A DNA stretch of 64,000 nucleotides, from NCBI RefSeq assembly GCF_024168645.1, contig NZ_JALJWF010000001.1, positions 5,955,501 to 6,019,500 on the forward strand, written 5' to 3'. Below, in pieces: positions 34,660-44,548 of this stretch; within the stretch, counting starts at the first letter, position 1; every line of letters begins with the position of its first letter. The notes under the pieces are model-generated. The model had not been told where the DNA came from, made no database searches, and saw only the letters and a list, made by a program, of their open reading frames with translations. The translations under genes and the position numbers were made by a program. The DNA is from Pseudomonas sp. GGS8. Its GTDB lineage: Bacteria > Pseudomonadota > Gammaproteobacteria > Pseudomonadales > Pseudomonadaceae.

Positions 34660-35073
34660 ATGCCTCAAATCAAACGAATTATTGAGACCGCGCTGTATGT
34701 GGATGACCTTGAGCGCGCCAAAGCGTTTTATAGCCAGCACCTGCAACTGGAGGCGATGGTCGAGAGCAACGTGCTCGTCGCGTTCAACGTTGGCCAGCAG
34801 AATACTCTCTTGCTGTTCAAACGGGGCGCCTCTGTGCACACCAAATATTTGAGCGGGGGTGAGATCCCGCCCCATGACGCCAGCGGGCGCATCCACATCT
34901 GTTTTGCAATCGATGCCGAAGACCTGCCGACCTGGGAGCAGCGCCTGGACGCGGCCAATATCGCCATCGAAGGACGTACGCACTGGCCCAAGGGCGGATC
35001 GAGCGTTTACTTCCGCGACCCGGATGCGAACCTCGTCGAACTGCTGACACCGGGCTGCTGGCCCATTTACTGA
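34660..35073 (+). CDS. toxM: VOC/glyoxalase-fold protein, ToxM-type self-resistance
   Basis: 137 residues of the vicinal-oxygen-chelate fold: IETALYVDDLERAKAFYSQHL, then LLFKRG, HICFAIDAEDLPTW, YFRDPDANLVELLTPG. Likely metal ligands are the early Glu/His, His of HICFAI and Glu of LVELL. Pseudomonas protegens Pf-5 has a VOC enzyme (ToxM) that degrades toxoflavin, and Paenibacillus TxDE has the same fold. A producer would use it to limit self-poisoning. It starts the efflux operon. Confidence 0.78.
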   Translation: MPQIKRIIETALYVDDLERAKAFYSQHLQLEAMVESNVLVAFNVGQQNTLLLFKRGASVHTKYLSGGEIPPHDASGRIHICFAIDAEDLPTWEQRLDAANIAIEGRTHWPKGGSSVYFRDPDANLVELLTPGCWPIY

Positions 35074-35096
35074 TTGCTCTTCAAGGAATGAAGCTT

Positions 35097-36248
35097 ATGC
35101 CTCACGTAAGCACTCCGGGACGTGCCGTTTTCCGAACCACCGTGGCGTTGCTGATAGCCGTGCTCCTGTTGCTCGCCCTGGCCTGGGGCTTATGGCGCTG
35201 GAGCCACCCGGCCGTTGCCGCCTACGCCCCGGCGCCGATAAAAGTCGCGATTGCGCCGGTCAGCGATGCACCGTTCACCCGCTACCTGGAGGCAATTGGC
35301 GAACTGGAGGCGGTGCAACAGGTGAGCGTGCCCGCCGAAGTCGGCGGGCGCGTCGTGCAGTTGCCGGTGGAATCCGGCCAGCGTGTCGAGCGCGACCAAG
35401 TGCTGGTCAAGCTCAACGATGCGCCGCAGCGCGGCAGCCTGATGCGCCTGCAAAGCGAGCTGGAAAATGCCAAGGTCAAGCTGGAACGCTCGCGCAGCCT
35501 GGTCAAGGTCAACGCTATCTCCCACGAAGCCTTCGACAATGCCCAGACCGAGTACACCACGGCTCAGGGTGCCCTGCAGGAGCTCAAGGCGCAGATCGAT
35601 CAACTGACCATCCGCGCCCCGTTCGCCGGTACCCTGGGGATTCGCAAGGTGCACCTGGGGCAGTACGTCAATCCGGGCGATAGCCTGATCAACCTGGTCG
35701 GCGACCAGGGCTTGTACGTCAACTTCAGCGTGCCGGAACAAGCCCTGGCGCAACTCAAGGTCGGCAACCGCCTGAACGTGCAGCTCGATGCCCTGCCGGG
35801 GCAACGCTACACAGCGCGCATCAGCAGCATCGACCCGTTCCTCGATCGCGCGCGCACCCTGAGTGTGCAGGCGCTACTGCAAGCGCCGACACCCGGCGCC
35901 TTGCCGCGCATGTTCGCCAAAGTACGCCTGCCCCAGCCGCTGCCGAGCAATACGCTGACCGTGCCGGAAACCGCGATCACCTATAACGCCTACGGCGAAG
36001 ATGTGTTTGTGGTGCAACCCTCGCCAGACGCCAACACCCCGCCGATTGTACGCCGGGTGCTGGTCAAGACCGGCGAACGTCGGGATGGCCGGGTAGTGAT
36101 CGACTCGGGTTTGAATCCGGGCGAACAGGTAGTGATTTCCGGGCAGATCAAGCTCAGCGACGGCGCCGCCATCGAACCCCTCGAACGCACGGTGTTGAAC
36201 GACACCAACACGCCCGCGCGGCTGAGCATGGCCGGAGAGCACCCGTGA
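35097..36248 (+). CDS. RND efflux periplasmic adaptor
   Basis: 383 residues. The ATG at 35097 is preferred because AAGGA lies nine bases upstream; the ATG at 35088 abuts that site. One N-terminal TM anchor (LLIAVLLLLALAWGLW) precedes the lipoyl and hairpin regions (GGRVVQLPVESGQRVERDQVLVKL, QIDQLTIRAPFAGTLGIRKVHLGQYV) and a beta-barrel domain. It has no lipobox, so it is anchored by the TM. MexH-like in type; it corresponds to ToxG of the toxoflavin export system. Overlaps the pump gene by 4 bp. Confidence 0.85.
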   Translation: MPHVSTPGRAVFRTTVALLIAVLLLLALAWGLWRWSHPAVAAYAPAPIKVAIAPVSDAPFTRYLEAIGELEAVQQVSVPAEVGGRVVQLPVESGQRVERDQVLVKLNDAPQRGSLMRLQSELENAKVKLERSRSLVKVNAISHEAFDNAQTEYTTAQGALQELKAQIDQLTIRAPFAGTLGIRKVHLGQYVNPGDSLINLVGDQGLYVNFSVPEQALAQLKVGNRLNVQLDALPGQRYTARISSIDPFLDRARTLSVQALLQAPTPGALPRMFAKVRLPQPLPSNTLTVPETAITYNAYGEDVFVVQPSPDANTPPIVRRVLVKTGERRDGRVVIDSGLNPGEQVVISGQIKLSDGAAIEPLERTVLNDTNTPARLSMAGEHP

Positions 36249-39200
36249 AATTCACCGACCTCTTCGTGCGCCGCCCGGTGCTGGCCCTGGTGGTCAGCCT
36301 GCTGATCGTACTGGCCGGCCTCAAGGCTTCCCTCGACCTGCCCGTGCGCCAGTACCCGTTGCTGGAAAGCTCGGTGATCAGCGTCACCACTGACTATCCC
36401 GGCGCCCCCGCCGAGCTGATGCAAGGCTTTGTGACCCAGCCGATCAACCAGTCCCTGGCCTCGGTGGAAGGCGTGGACTACGTCAGCTCGACCTCGGTGC
36501 AGGGCCGCAGCCAGATCACCTTGCGCATGGCCCTCAATCAGGACTCGGCCAAGGCCCTGAGCGATGTGATTGCCAAGGTCAACCAAGTCAAATATCGCCT
36601 GCCGGAACAGGCCTACGACCCAGTGATCGAACGCTCCGCCGGCGACGCAACGGCGGTGGCCTATGTGGGGTTTTCCAGTGATTCGCTCAGCGCTTCGGCC
36701 TTGAGCGATTACCTCAGCCGCGTGGTGCAGCCGTTGTTTTCCACCATCGAGGGTGTGGCCAAGGTCGAGACCTTTGGCGGCCAGCGCCTGGCCATGCGCC
36801 TGTGGCTCGATCCGCAACGCATGGCCGGCCACGGCATCGGCGCGGCCCAGGTCGAACAGGCGATCCGCGACAATAACTTCCAGGCCGCGCCGGGGCAGAT
36901 CAAGGGCCAGTACGTGGTCTCCTCGATCCAGGTCAACACCGACCTGAGCAGTCTGGATGAATTTCGCAACATGGTCATCAGCAACAACGGCGACCACCTG
37001 CTGCGCCTGCGCGATATCGCCACCGTCGAGCTCGGCTCGGCCGCCTATGAAACCAGCGCTCTGATGGATGCCAAGCCGGCGGTGCACCTGGGCCTTTATG
37101 CGACGCCCAAGGGCAACCCGCTGCTGATCGTCGCCGATATCAAGCGCCTGCTGCCGGCCATCGAGAAAACCCTGCCGCCGGGGGTCAAGGTGGCGCTGGC
37201 GTTTGAGACCGCGCACTTTATCGAGGCGTCGATCATCGAAGTGATCGCGACCCTGATCGAAGCGATCCTGATCGTGGTGGTAATCATCTACTTGTGCCTG
37301 GGCTCGGTGCGCAGCGTGATCATCCCCATCGTCAGCATCCCGCTGTCGATGCTCGGCGCTTTGGGGCTGATGACGTTGTTCGGATTCAGCATCAACCTGC
37401 TGACGCTGCTGGCGATGGTGCTGGCCATCGGCCTGGTGGTGGATGACGCCATCGTGGTGATGGAAAACATCCACCGTCACCTCAAGGAAGGTCGCACGGC
37501 CCTGCAAGCCGCGCTGTTCGGCGCGCGGGAAATCGCCTCGCCGGTAATCGCCATGACTATCACCCTGGCCGCCGTCTATATGCCCATCGGCCTGATGAAC
37601 GGCCTGACCGGTGCGCTGTTTAAGGAATTCGCCCTGACCCTGGCCGGCGCGGTGCTGGTCTCCGGGGTCATCGCCCTCACCCTGACCCCGGTGATGTGCG
37701 CCAAGCTGCTGCCCAGCCAGGAACACGAAGGGCGCATGAGCCGCCTGGCCGAGCGCTTCTTCCAGCGCCTAGCGCGCCTGTACCAGCGCGCGCTGCTCGG
37801 CTCGTTGCGCAGGCGCGGGCTGATCCTGCTGCTGGGCGCACTGGTGCTGATCAGCCTGCCCTGGCTGTACGGGCATGCCAGCAAGGAACTGGCGCCGAAT
37901 GAGGATCAGGGCAACCTGCTGCTGGCGATCAAGTCACCGCAACACGCCAACCTGGATTACGTGGAGCGCTATGCCTATCAGTTGAGCGAGATCCTCGGCC
38001 AACTGCCGGAGGCCGTCAGTACCTGGATCATCAATGGCAACGACGGGGTGGCGGCCAGCTTTGCCGGGGTCAACTTCAGCGAGTGGTCGCAACGTTCACG
38101 CAGCGCCGCGAGTATCCAGGCCGAACTGCAACAGAGCGTGGATGCGGTGGAGGGCAACTCGATCTTTGTGTTCCAGTTGCCGCCACTGCCCGCCTCGACC
38201 GGCGGTTTGCCGGTACAACTGGTGATCCGCAGCACCGAGGACTACCGCTCGTTGTACCAGGCCATGGAAGAGCTGAAGACCCAGGCGCGGGCCAGCGGCC
38301 TGTTTGCGGTGGTCGACAGCGACCTGGCCTTCAACAACCCGGTGACCCAGGTGCGCATCGACCGCAGCAAGGCCAACAGCCTGGGGATCCGCATGCAAGA
38401 CATCGGCAGCACCCTGGCGGTGTTGATCGGCGAAAACTACACCAACCGCTTCGCCCTGCAGGGCCGTTCCTATGATGTGATCCCCCAGAGCCAGGCGTCG
38501 CGGCGCCTCACGCCCCAGGACCTGAATGCCTTCTACCTCGACACCGACGCCGGCCAGCAGGTGCCGCTGTCGACCGTGGTCAGCCTGCACGGCGTGATCG
38601 AGCCGAACAAGCTCAAGCAGTTCAACCAGCAGAACAGCGCGACCTTCCAGGGCATTCCGGCGCCGGGGGTCAGCCTGGGCCAGGCGGTGTCATTCTTGCA
38701 GGAGCACAGCCAACAGCTGCCGGCCAGCTTCAGCCATGACTGGCAGGCCGATTCGCGCCAGTTCATTCACGAAGGCAATGCGTTGATGCTGACGTTCCTG
38801 TTTGCGCTGATCGTGATCTACATGGTGCTGGCCGCGCAGTATGAAAGCCTGACCGACCCGCTGATCATCCTGATCACGGTGCCGCTGTCGATCTGCGGCG
38901 CATTGCTCCCGCTGGCCCTGGGCTTGGCCACGATCAACATCTACACGCAGATTGGTCTGGTGACGCTGATCGGACTGATCAGTAAACACGGGATCCTGAT
39001 GGTCGAGTTCGCCAACGAGTTACAGCTGCTGTACCGCTGCACGCCGGCCCAGGCGATCATTCGCGCGGCGAGGATTCGCCTGCGCCCGATCCTGATGACC
39101 ACCGCCGCGATGGTGGTCGGCCTGGTGCCGATGCTGTTCTCGTCCGGCGCCGGCGCCAGCAGTCGCTTCGGCCTGGGTCTGGTGATCGTGATCGGGATGC

Positions 39201-39328
39201 TGGTGGGCACCCTGTTCACCTTGTTCGTGCTGCCGTCGGTGTATACGCTGCTGTCACGGGCGCATAAGCCGGTGATTGATTGGGCAGTGATAGAAAAAAC
39301 AACCGCAAGCTTCAAGCCTCAAGTTTAA
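36245..39328 (+). CDS. RND multidrug efflux transporter
   Basis: 1027 residues, the normal length, from a GTG start. It has the 12-TM RND layout, with FVRRPVLALVVSLLIV at the N-terminus, the proton-relay Asp pair in GLVVDDAIVVMENIHRH, and the second TM half from about 860 (FALIVIYMVLAAQYESL). It belongs to the MexF/MexI-like HAE1 group and corresponds to ToxH. No outer-membrane channel gene follows, so the pump must borrow one encoded elsewhere. It ends at a terminator. Confidence 0.9.
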   Translation: MKFTDLFVRRPVLALVVSLLIVLAGLKASLDLPVRQYPLLESSVISVTTDYPGAPAELMQGFVTQPINQSLASVEGVDYVSSTSVQGRSQITLRMALNQDSAKALSDVIAKVNQVKYRLPEQAYDPVIERSAGDATAVAYVGFSSDSLSASALSDYLSRVVQPLFSTIEGVAKVETFGGQRLAMRLWLDPQRMAGHGIGAAQVEQAIRDNNFQAAPGQIKGQYVVSSIQVNTDLSSLDEFRNMVISNNGDHLLRLRDIATVELGSAAYETSALMDAKPAVHLGLYATPKGNPLLIVADIKRLLPAIEKTLPPGVKVALAFETAHFIEASIIEVIATLIEAILIVVVIIYLCLGSVRSVIIPIVSIPLSMLGALGLMTLFGFSINLLTLLAMVLAIGLVVDDAIVVMENIHRHLKEGRTALQAALFGAREIASPVIAMTITLAAVYMPIGLMNGLTGALFKEFALTLAGAVLVSGVIALTLTPVMCAKLLPSQEHEGRMSRLAERFFQRLARLYQRALLGSLRRRGLILLLGALVLISLPWLYGHASKELAPNEDQGNLLLAIKSPQHANLDYVERYAYQLSEILGQLPEAVSTWIINGNDGVAASFAGVNFSEWSQRSRSAASIQAELQQSVDAVEGNSIFVFQLPPLPASTGGLPVQLVIRSTEDYRSLYQAMEELKTQARASGLFAVVDSDLAFNNPVTQVRIDRSKANSLGIRMQDIGSTLAVLIGENYTNRFALQGRSYDVIPQSQASRRLTPQDLNAFYLDTDAGQQVPLSTVVSLHGVIEPNKLKQFNQQNSATFQGIPAPGVSLGQAVSFLQEHSQQLPASFSHDWQADSRQFIHEGNALMLTFLFALIVIYMVLAAQYESLTDPLIILITVPLSICGALLPLALGLATINIYTQIGLVTLIGLISKHGILMVEFANELQLLYRCTPAQAIIRAARIRLRPILMTTAAMVVGLVPMLFSSGAGASSRFGLGLVIVIGMLVGTLFTLFVLPSVYTLLSRAHKPVIDWAVIEKTTASFKPQV

Positions 39329-39333
39329 AAGCA

Positions 39334-39361
39334 AAACGGGCGTCCTAAGGGGCGCCCGTTT
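39334..39361 (+). terminator. terminator of the tox efflux operon
   Basis: Nine-base stem AAACGGGCG and CGCCCGTTT with a 10-base loop, right after the pump gene's stop. Confidence 0.75.
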
Positions 39362-39377
39362 CAGTCAGTGCATCGGT

Positions 39378-39540
39378 TCAGAGATGGGAATCGGCGTACT
39401 CAGCCAGAATCGAACGCGGTATCCCTTGCAGCGCGATGTGCACGCCGTTCGGGAATTTTGCCCTGTCGAACATTTGGGGGATGCGAAAGCGGCTGCTGGC
39501 ATAGGAGAGGTGCGCCTGTAATGCGGAAAAACGCCTTGGA
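39378..39540 (-). pseudogene. 3' fragment of an unidentified gene
   Basis: The minus frame reads HLSYASSRFRIPQMFDRAK, FPNGVHIALQGIPRSILAEY and ends ADSHL-stop at 39378. It has good codon use but no start and degrades to the right of about 39530. I cannot place the family. Confidence 0.35.
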
Positions 39541-40289
39541 AAGGCGCTGTTCGAAGGGAAATTGATGAGTTAAAGCGGAAAGTCTGATTATCTGATCGGG
39601 CGAGCTTTTTTTAACCTCATGCCATGAGTGGAGTGCTGTTACTGATGAGCGTAATCCATTCAGTAGCAAATTCGACTTTAAGGCGCTGGTAGGCTCTCGC
39701 GAGCCTTTTGAGAACTTTGACGTTATAGCGGCGTAAAGCTGCCAGCATGTTTGCGCTGCTGCGTTTCTGACCCAGTTGCCGGGTTTTTATTGATCCACGC
39801 GATCGCTCATCTAACGATGGCATTGCGCGGGATCCCAGTGGCAAGTTGCAGCGATTCATTCTGCGCAACCAGGAAATCGCGAAACAATAAATGCGCTGTT
39901 TGAAACAGACTGCCGACCGCAGCCTGGGGATCTTGACGTCTTTTTCAGCGCCTGGGACGCGGCGCACGATGCCGCGACCAGTCAATGTCCGGAGTTCCAG
40001 AATGCACTGCGCCGACATGTTCGGGCCCGGTATATCCCACGCTGCCACGTTAAATCTGGGCCCTGAACCTTCTGCTCAAAACACGGATTTCAATCTCAGA
40101 CGCGTACTTTTCAGCCGTGGAATCCATGGCCGACTTTTTCAACAGAACTGGTCGAAAACTACCCTTCCCTATCGGCAACTCTCACCCAGGAACGGCCACC
40201 GAGCAAAAGGAGGGGCGTTCTGAAATTCGTAGGCCCCGAAAGGTATTCACGCCTAGTCGAAAATCAGCGACTGCGCCGATTGATCCTGA
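39541..40289. other. region of rearranged sequence, no gene supported
   Basis: Frames are open on both strands, including one of 143 codons on the minus strand (39617-40048), but none looks like a real protein. Words such as CTTTTTCAACAGAA near 40133 recall insertion-sequence ends. Best read as mobile-element debris. Confidence 0.35.
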
Positions 40290-40880
40290 TCAGATCAGGA
40301 CCTGCCATCCACCGCGTTCGTCGAGCAGTCCACCCGAACCAAAGGCCACCCGCCCAAAGCCATCCTGACACCAGCCGGTGCCGAGACTGTTAGAGATAAT
40401 CCAGTAGCCTTCAGCCCTGTTGTACCCCACCACTGCGACTGAGTGGAGTCGCTTATCAGGTGTATCCTGAAACCTGTAGATATCATCTGATTTGAGGGTT
40501 AAGAACGCTGGATCGATCCACATATCGCCGAGTACCAGACCTTGATTAGCAAGGATTGCCATTGCATCGTTCGGACCGGCGAGCCACACGCGGCGGCTGA
40601 TTGCGTATAGGTTGACGGTAGTGCCGCACTGGGCGCTCGGAAACGGATAGTCACCTGCAAAGCCATACGCGATACCGTGCGTGGCGGCAGCTTCGAGTAC
40701 TTCCTCGGCGGTCGCTCCTTCGATGCATCTGCGCCCCAGCAGGCACGTGTGAATAACCCCTGGAGCCAATTGGATGCGGCTGTGGTACTTCAGGAAGTGC
40801 AATGTTTCCACAACCGTGACCGTCGCAAACAACATACAGGTATTGCAGGTGCCTTGCTGCGCCGGTACGTACGGTGTCAC
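40290..40880 (-). CDS. papain-like (C1) cysteine peptidase
   Basis: 196 residues from a GTG. The active-site region is QQGTCNTCMLFAT (Gln and catalytic Cys), the His lies in LHSVAVVGYN and the Asn in WIISNSLGTGWCQDGFGRV. This is the full catalytic set of a C1A-type fold. There is no signal peptide, and the N-terminus abuts an integrase fragment, so an upstream domain could be missing. Candidate toxin or effector domain; substrate unknown. Confidence 0.7.
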   Translation of the reverse strand: MTPYVPAQQGTCNTCMLFATVTVVETLHFLKYHSRIQLAPGVIHTCLLGRRCIEGATAEEVLEAAATHGIAYGFAGDYPFPSAQCGTTVNLYAISRRVWLAGPNDAMAILANQGLVLGDMWIDPAFLTLKSDDIYRFQDTPDKRLHSVAVVGYNRAEGYWIISNSLGTGWCQDGFGRVAFGSGGLLDERGGWQVLI

Positions 40881-40892
40881 TGCATTTTATCG

Positions 40893-41136
40893 GTGCGTCA
40901 CTGAATGCTTTCCGCAGCTGTGTCAGCGAAAGCAAGTTGTCCTTTTGGGTTCTAGGCTTTTTCCCTGGAATGATTTCGGCCTCGTATCGATCGAAAACCT
41001 TTCCCAGCAGGGTGTTCTTTAGCGGAATTGGCTTGCAGTCGAGTTTTGCCCATTCCGCCTTGGCAACATCCAAGTCACCACCCAACGGAATTTCTTTCCT
41101 CTTCCCTTGGTCATCTCTCCCGTCGTAGTAGTACCC
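40893..41136 (-). pseudogene. N-terminal fragment of a phage integrase
   Basis: The minus frame reads YYYDGRDDQGKRKEIPLGG, then KNTLLGKVFDRYEAEIIPGK and LSLTQLRKAFSDAPI, i.e. the arm-binding and start of the core-binding domain of a tyrosine integrase. The catalytic domain is absent; the sequence switches to the peptidase gene at about 40890 and to primase-like sequence at 41137. Confidence 0.65.
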
Positions 41137-41280
41137 GAGCCAGGTGAACCGGTACTGGTTTGTGAGGGCTATGCCACCGGCTCCAGCCTGCACATGGCGA
41201 CGTCACTCGCCGTGGCGGTGGCCTTCGATGCGGGCAATTTGTTGGCCGTGTGCAAGGCCACCAACAAGAGCATGCCCACC
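41137..41280 (+). pseudogene. Toprim/primase domain fragment
   Basis: The frame reads GEPVLVCEGYATGSSLHMATSL, then VAVAFDAGNLLAVC, the core Toprim motif of phage and plasmid DNA primases (EGYATG with the acidic DAGN strand). Nothing of the zinc-binding or helicase parts is present. Confidence 0.6.
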
Positions 41281-41402
41281 GAGAGTGCTGGATCACAGCC
41301 TGTGACGATAGGCAGAGTTGTCGGGTTACTGACTTGTAGTAAAGTCGCAGCGCCGAATTAGGACTCTTGTTAGTCGCTCTAATCCACCAGCGGATAAAGC
41401 CC

Positions 41403-41735
41403 ATGGCTCATTTGGATCACCTTGTTAACTACGTCAGTGCCATCCTGGGAGTTTGGTCGCCTCGCACCGTGCATCTTGAAAACTCAAATCAAGAAACCTG
41501 GCTTGACCAGGGATGCACCGTCACCGCGGAGGAAAAAATCTATGCCTTTGATGACGGCGCACTCATCAAGCGGCTAGCGGAACAGGATAATTTTCCCAGT
41601 GACGCAGTCTGCGCCGAATGCTGGATTTGCTATGAGGTCGTCCGCCAGCCGCTCGATAAAACAATTAGTCCTTGCCACGTCAGCTTTAACAGTGAATGCC
41701 GGGAAGCCTATTGGTTGAAGTACTTCTCTGCTTAG
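41403..41735 (+). CDS. hypothetical protein
   Basis: 110 residues from the ATG at 41403. Sequence: LVNYVSAILGVWSPRTVHL, DQGCTVTAEEKIYAFDDG, then a cysteine cluster AVCAECWICYEVV and ISPCHVSF. Four or five cysteines suggest metal binding or disulfides. Codon use is acceptable. No family recognised. It may be cargo of the element relics around it. Confidence 0.5.
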   Translation: MAHLDHLVNYVSAILGVWSPRTVHLENSNQETWLDQGCTVTAEEKIYAFDDGALIKRLAEQDNFPSDAVCAECWICYEVVRQPLDKTISPCHVSFNSECREAYWLKYFSA

Positions 41736-41865
41736 CAGCCGAATCTCTATCAATACCCTGCAACGCCTAGCAAGGCGCGACACCGAGACTGGTGAGTAGA
41801 TTTGGGCGCTTCGGGTGAGTCAGTCGGGAAGGGTAGGTGTGCCGCAGGTGGCCCAGGGTAAGACC

Positions 41866-42405
41866 TCAAAAAAGCTCCGCATCTTGCTCGATGCTGGCGA
41901 GATGATTAACGGCCTGGGCGAGTTGATAGAGAGGCTGCTCGCACAACGGAAGGCGCGTGCAGTCCGAACCCCATACTTGATCGTCACGGAGGACGGTCGC
42001 CGCGTGACCGCACCAATGCTTCGCCTCCGCCAGGCCACGGCGCGCATGGCGCTTGTACATCTTGCCTTTCAGCGTCGTGCCGGATGCCACGGTCGTCGAG
42101 TCCACCTTTGCCTCTCCATTGCGCCGCAAGATGATGATCTGCGAGGGATCAAATCGCTCAATCGCATATGGCGAATGCGACGTCACAAAGCACTGAGTCG
42201 TTTCTTCCAACAGGTACTTCGCAATTCGGCGCTGCGTATGCGTGGCAAGGCTATCTCAGGCTCTTCCATAGCGAAAATCACGTTGTCCTTTTTCACCTCA
42301 GCGATGAAAGACAGCAGTGCCTGTACAAGAGTGTTCAGCGTACCTGTCCCGACATGCTGGAACGGGACTGGCTTTTGGTCAGCAGTGATTCAAGCTCTCT
42401 AAGCC
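41866..42405 (-). pseudogene. OLD-family nuclease (ATPase/Toprim) remnant
   Basis: Reading leftward: HVGTGTLNTLVQALLSF, then VIFAMEEPEIALP (Walker B and signature region of an ABC-type ATPase), a frameshift, then QCFVTSHSPYAIERFDPSQIIIL and YKRHARRGLAEA. These are the end of the ATPase and the entry to the Toprim nuclease of OLD-type (overcoming lysogenization defect) proteins. The N-terminus and the nuclease core are gone. Such proteins are phage-defence genes, so this is the ruin of a defence locus. It abuts the truncated kinase at about 42405. Confidence 0.65.
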
Positions 42406-44433
42406 GCTTATGCCGAGCAGCTCGTCGGCGCTAAACATGCGCCGCGGTTGTGCGTAAGCCTGCAGGCCCAAACTCACGCAGAAGTGAAAGGTGGAACCCC
42501 TGCCGAGTACGCTTTGCACCCAGATGCGCCCACCCATCAATTCCGCCAGACGCTTGGAGATGGCCAGGCCGAGACCGGTCCCGCCGTATTTACGAGTAGT
42601 GGAACTATCGGCCTGGTTGAAGGACTGGAAAATCCTCTGGCACTGCTCTTCACTCATGCCAATGCCGGTGTCGCGCACCCAGAAATGCAGCTCCACCTCG
42701 CCATCATCGCCACCCTGGTGTTCCACCCCCACCACGATTTCACCCTGCTCGGTGAACTTGGCAGCGTTATTGCCCAGGTTCACCAGGATCTGGCCCAGGC
42801 GCATAGGGTCGCCAATCAATGCAGTGGGCAAGTCGGCTACTGTTTTGTAAAGCAGCTCCAGGCCTTTTTCCTCGGTCTTCAAGCCAACCATGCCGGCGAA
42901 GTTCTCCAGTACGTCCTCCAGATGAAAGGGGATGAGTTCCAGATCCATCCTGCCTGCCTCGATCTTGGAAAAGTCGAGGATGTCGTTGATGATCCCCAAC
43001 AGATTCTCCGCCGAGCGATGTACCTTCTCGATGTAGTTGCGTTGCCGATTGTTCAATTCGGTGCGCAGTGCAAGGTGGCTCATGCCGATAATGGCATTCA
43101 TTGGGGTGCGGATTTCATGACTCATATTGGCAAGGAATTCGCTCTTGGCCCGCGTCGCTTCTTCGGCCATTTCACGGGCACGCTGTACCTCTGCCTCGGC
43201 GGCCTCGCGGTCGGTGATGTCGTAATACCAACTGGCGCTGATGCGCCGCTCGCCAAGGGTCAGTGGTACCGCCGAGAGCAGCACATCGAAACGTTTTCCT
43301 CCCACCTGTTGCAGACTGGCCTCGAAATTCAGCACCTCCCCCTCAGTAGTCGCAGCAAGGAAGCTCCCACGCGCTTGTGCATCGCACCAAAAGCGGCTTT
43401 CGTCCGCCTCGCCGAGTTGCTCGCGGCCAATGCCGAACAGGTTTTCCAGCTCCGGGTTGCAGTAGCTGAGCCGGCCGTCATCGTCGCGGATCAGCATGGC
43501 CACGGGACTGCTGTCCAGCACGGCACGCAGTTGCGTCTCTCTGGACTTGAGTGCCGCCTGCAACTGGCGCCTCTCGCTGACGTCACGCACGGAAGCACAG
43601 ATGCAGGTACCCCGCCCCTCCAGGGTCGGCAAGTGCGACAGGCCGATCTCCACCGAGAACAGGCTACCGTCCTTGCGCACACCCTGCAGGTCCTCCAGGT
43701 TCGCGCCCATCTGCCGAGTGCTGCCGTGAGCGATGAAGCCATCGCGCAACGCCACATGCCGCCCGCGAGCCGCGTCGGGAACCATGCGTTCGACGGTTTC
43801 GCCAATCAGCTCCCCTGAGGCGTAACCGAACAGATTGTCCAATTGCGGGTTGGTCATCAGGATTGCGCCGTCAGCACCGATCACTAGCATGCCGTCCGGC
43901 GCCGCTTCAATGATCCCGCGATACCAGGCCTCGGTAGAGCGCAATGCGCTTTGCTGAGCCTCCAGCTCCTGCGACTGCTGCTCCAGCCGCAACGCCTGCT
44001 CACCCATTTCGTCGGCCTGGCGCCGGGTCTCGATCAACAGAGATTGCACCGCTTGGTTGCGCTCCATGACAGCCATGGCACCGGCCAAACGTGGCAACGC
44101 CTCTTGCAGAAGCGACGACTCACGCTCTCCAAGCGTCTCGTAGCCAGCCAGTTCGAGCACGCCGAGCAAGCGCTCACCGCGCAGAATCGGTTGCAGCAAT
44201 AGATTGCTGGCCGACACCTCGTCCAGCTGCGAATGCAAGCGGCCGAACAGCCCTTGCAGTTCACGCGGCACACGATCTATCGCGCACTGCCCAAGCAGAC
44301 CGGCGCCCAAGGCCACAGTCGGCGCAGGTGGATGCTGCGGATCGGCGGCGTAACTGCCAACCAGCTGCAAGCTGTCAGCACTTTCCCGCAGGCTGTAAAG
44401 CACGCCCCGGCAAATGCCGAGCATACCCGCCAT
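42379..44433 (-). pseudogene. hybrid-type sensor histidine kinase, truncated at both ends
   Basis: 684 codons: partial GAF-like domain (1-125), coiled coil (130-165), two PAS domains (about 170-290 and 300-410), HisKA with H439 in NMSHEIRTPMN, and HATPase_c to about 660 (MRLGQILVNLGNNAAKF, GTGLGLAISKRLAELMGG). The end (QPRRMFSADELLGI) is where hybrid kinases continue into a receiver domain; here it fuses to OLD-remnant sequence and stops. At the front no membrane anchor or complete sensor is present. The kinase core is intact, but signalling function is doubtful. Confidence 0.7.
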
Positions 44434-44548
44434 ATGTTGCAGGAAGACCTGGGCCAGGCCGATTGCTGCCTGTCGCGAAGGGCTGCAATCGACTCTTGCG
44501 GACCTTGCAGCGTGCCGTTTTTGCCTGCTTCGTGACTATTCCAACTGG

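Noticed and set aside
35990..37726. 578-codon open frame antisense to the RND adaptor and pump genes
   Set aside because: It is His/Gln/Asp-rich and mirrors the third-position GC of the sense genes; no domain, no ribosome site. Shadow frame.
39617..40048. 143-codon minus-strand frame rich in Arg and Lys
   Set aside because: I considered a transposase remnant, but no recognisable motif and poor codon use; left as unassigned debris.
42448..43818. 456-codon open frame antisense to the truncated sensor kinase
   Set aside because: The sense strand has clear PAS and kinase motifs; the antisense product has none.
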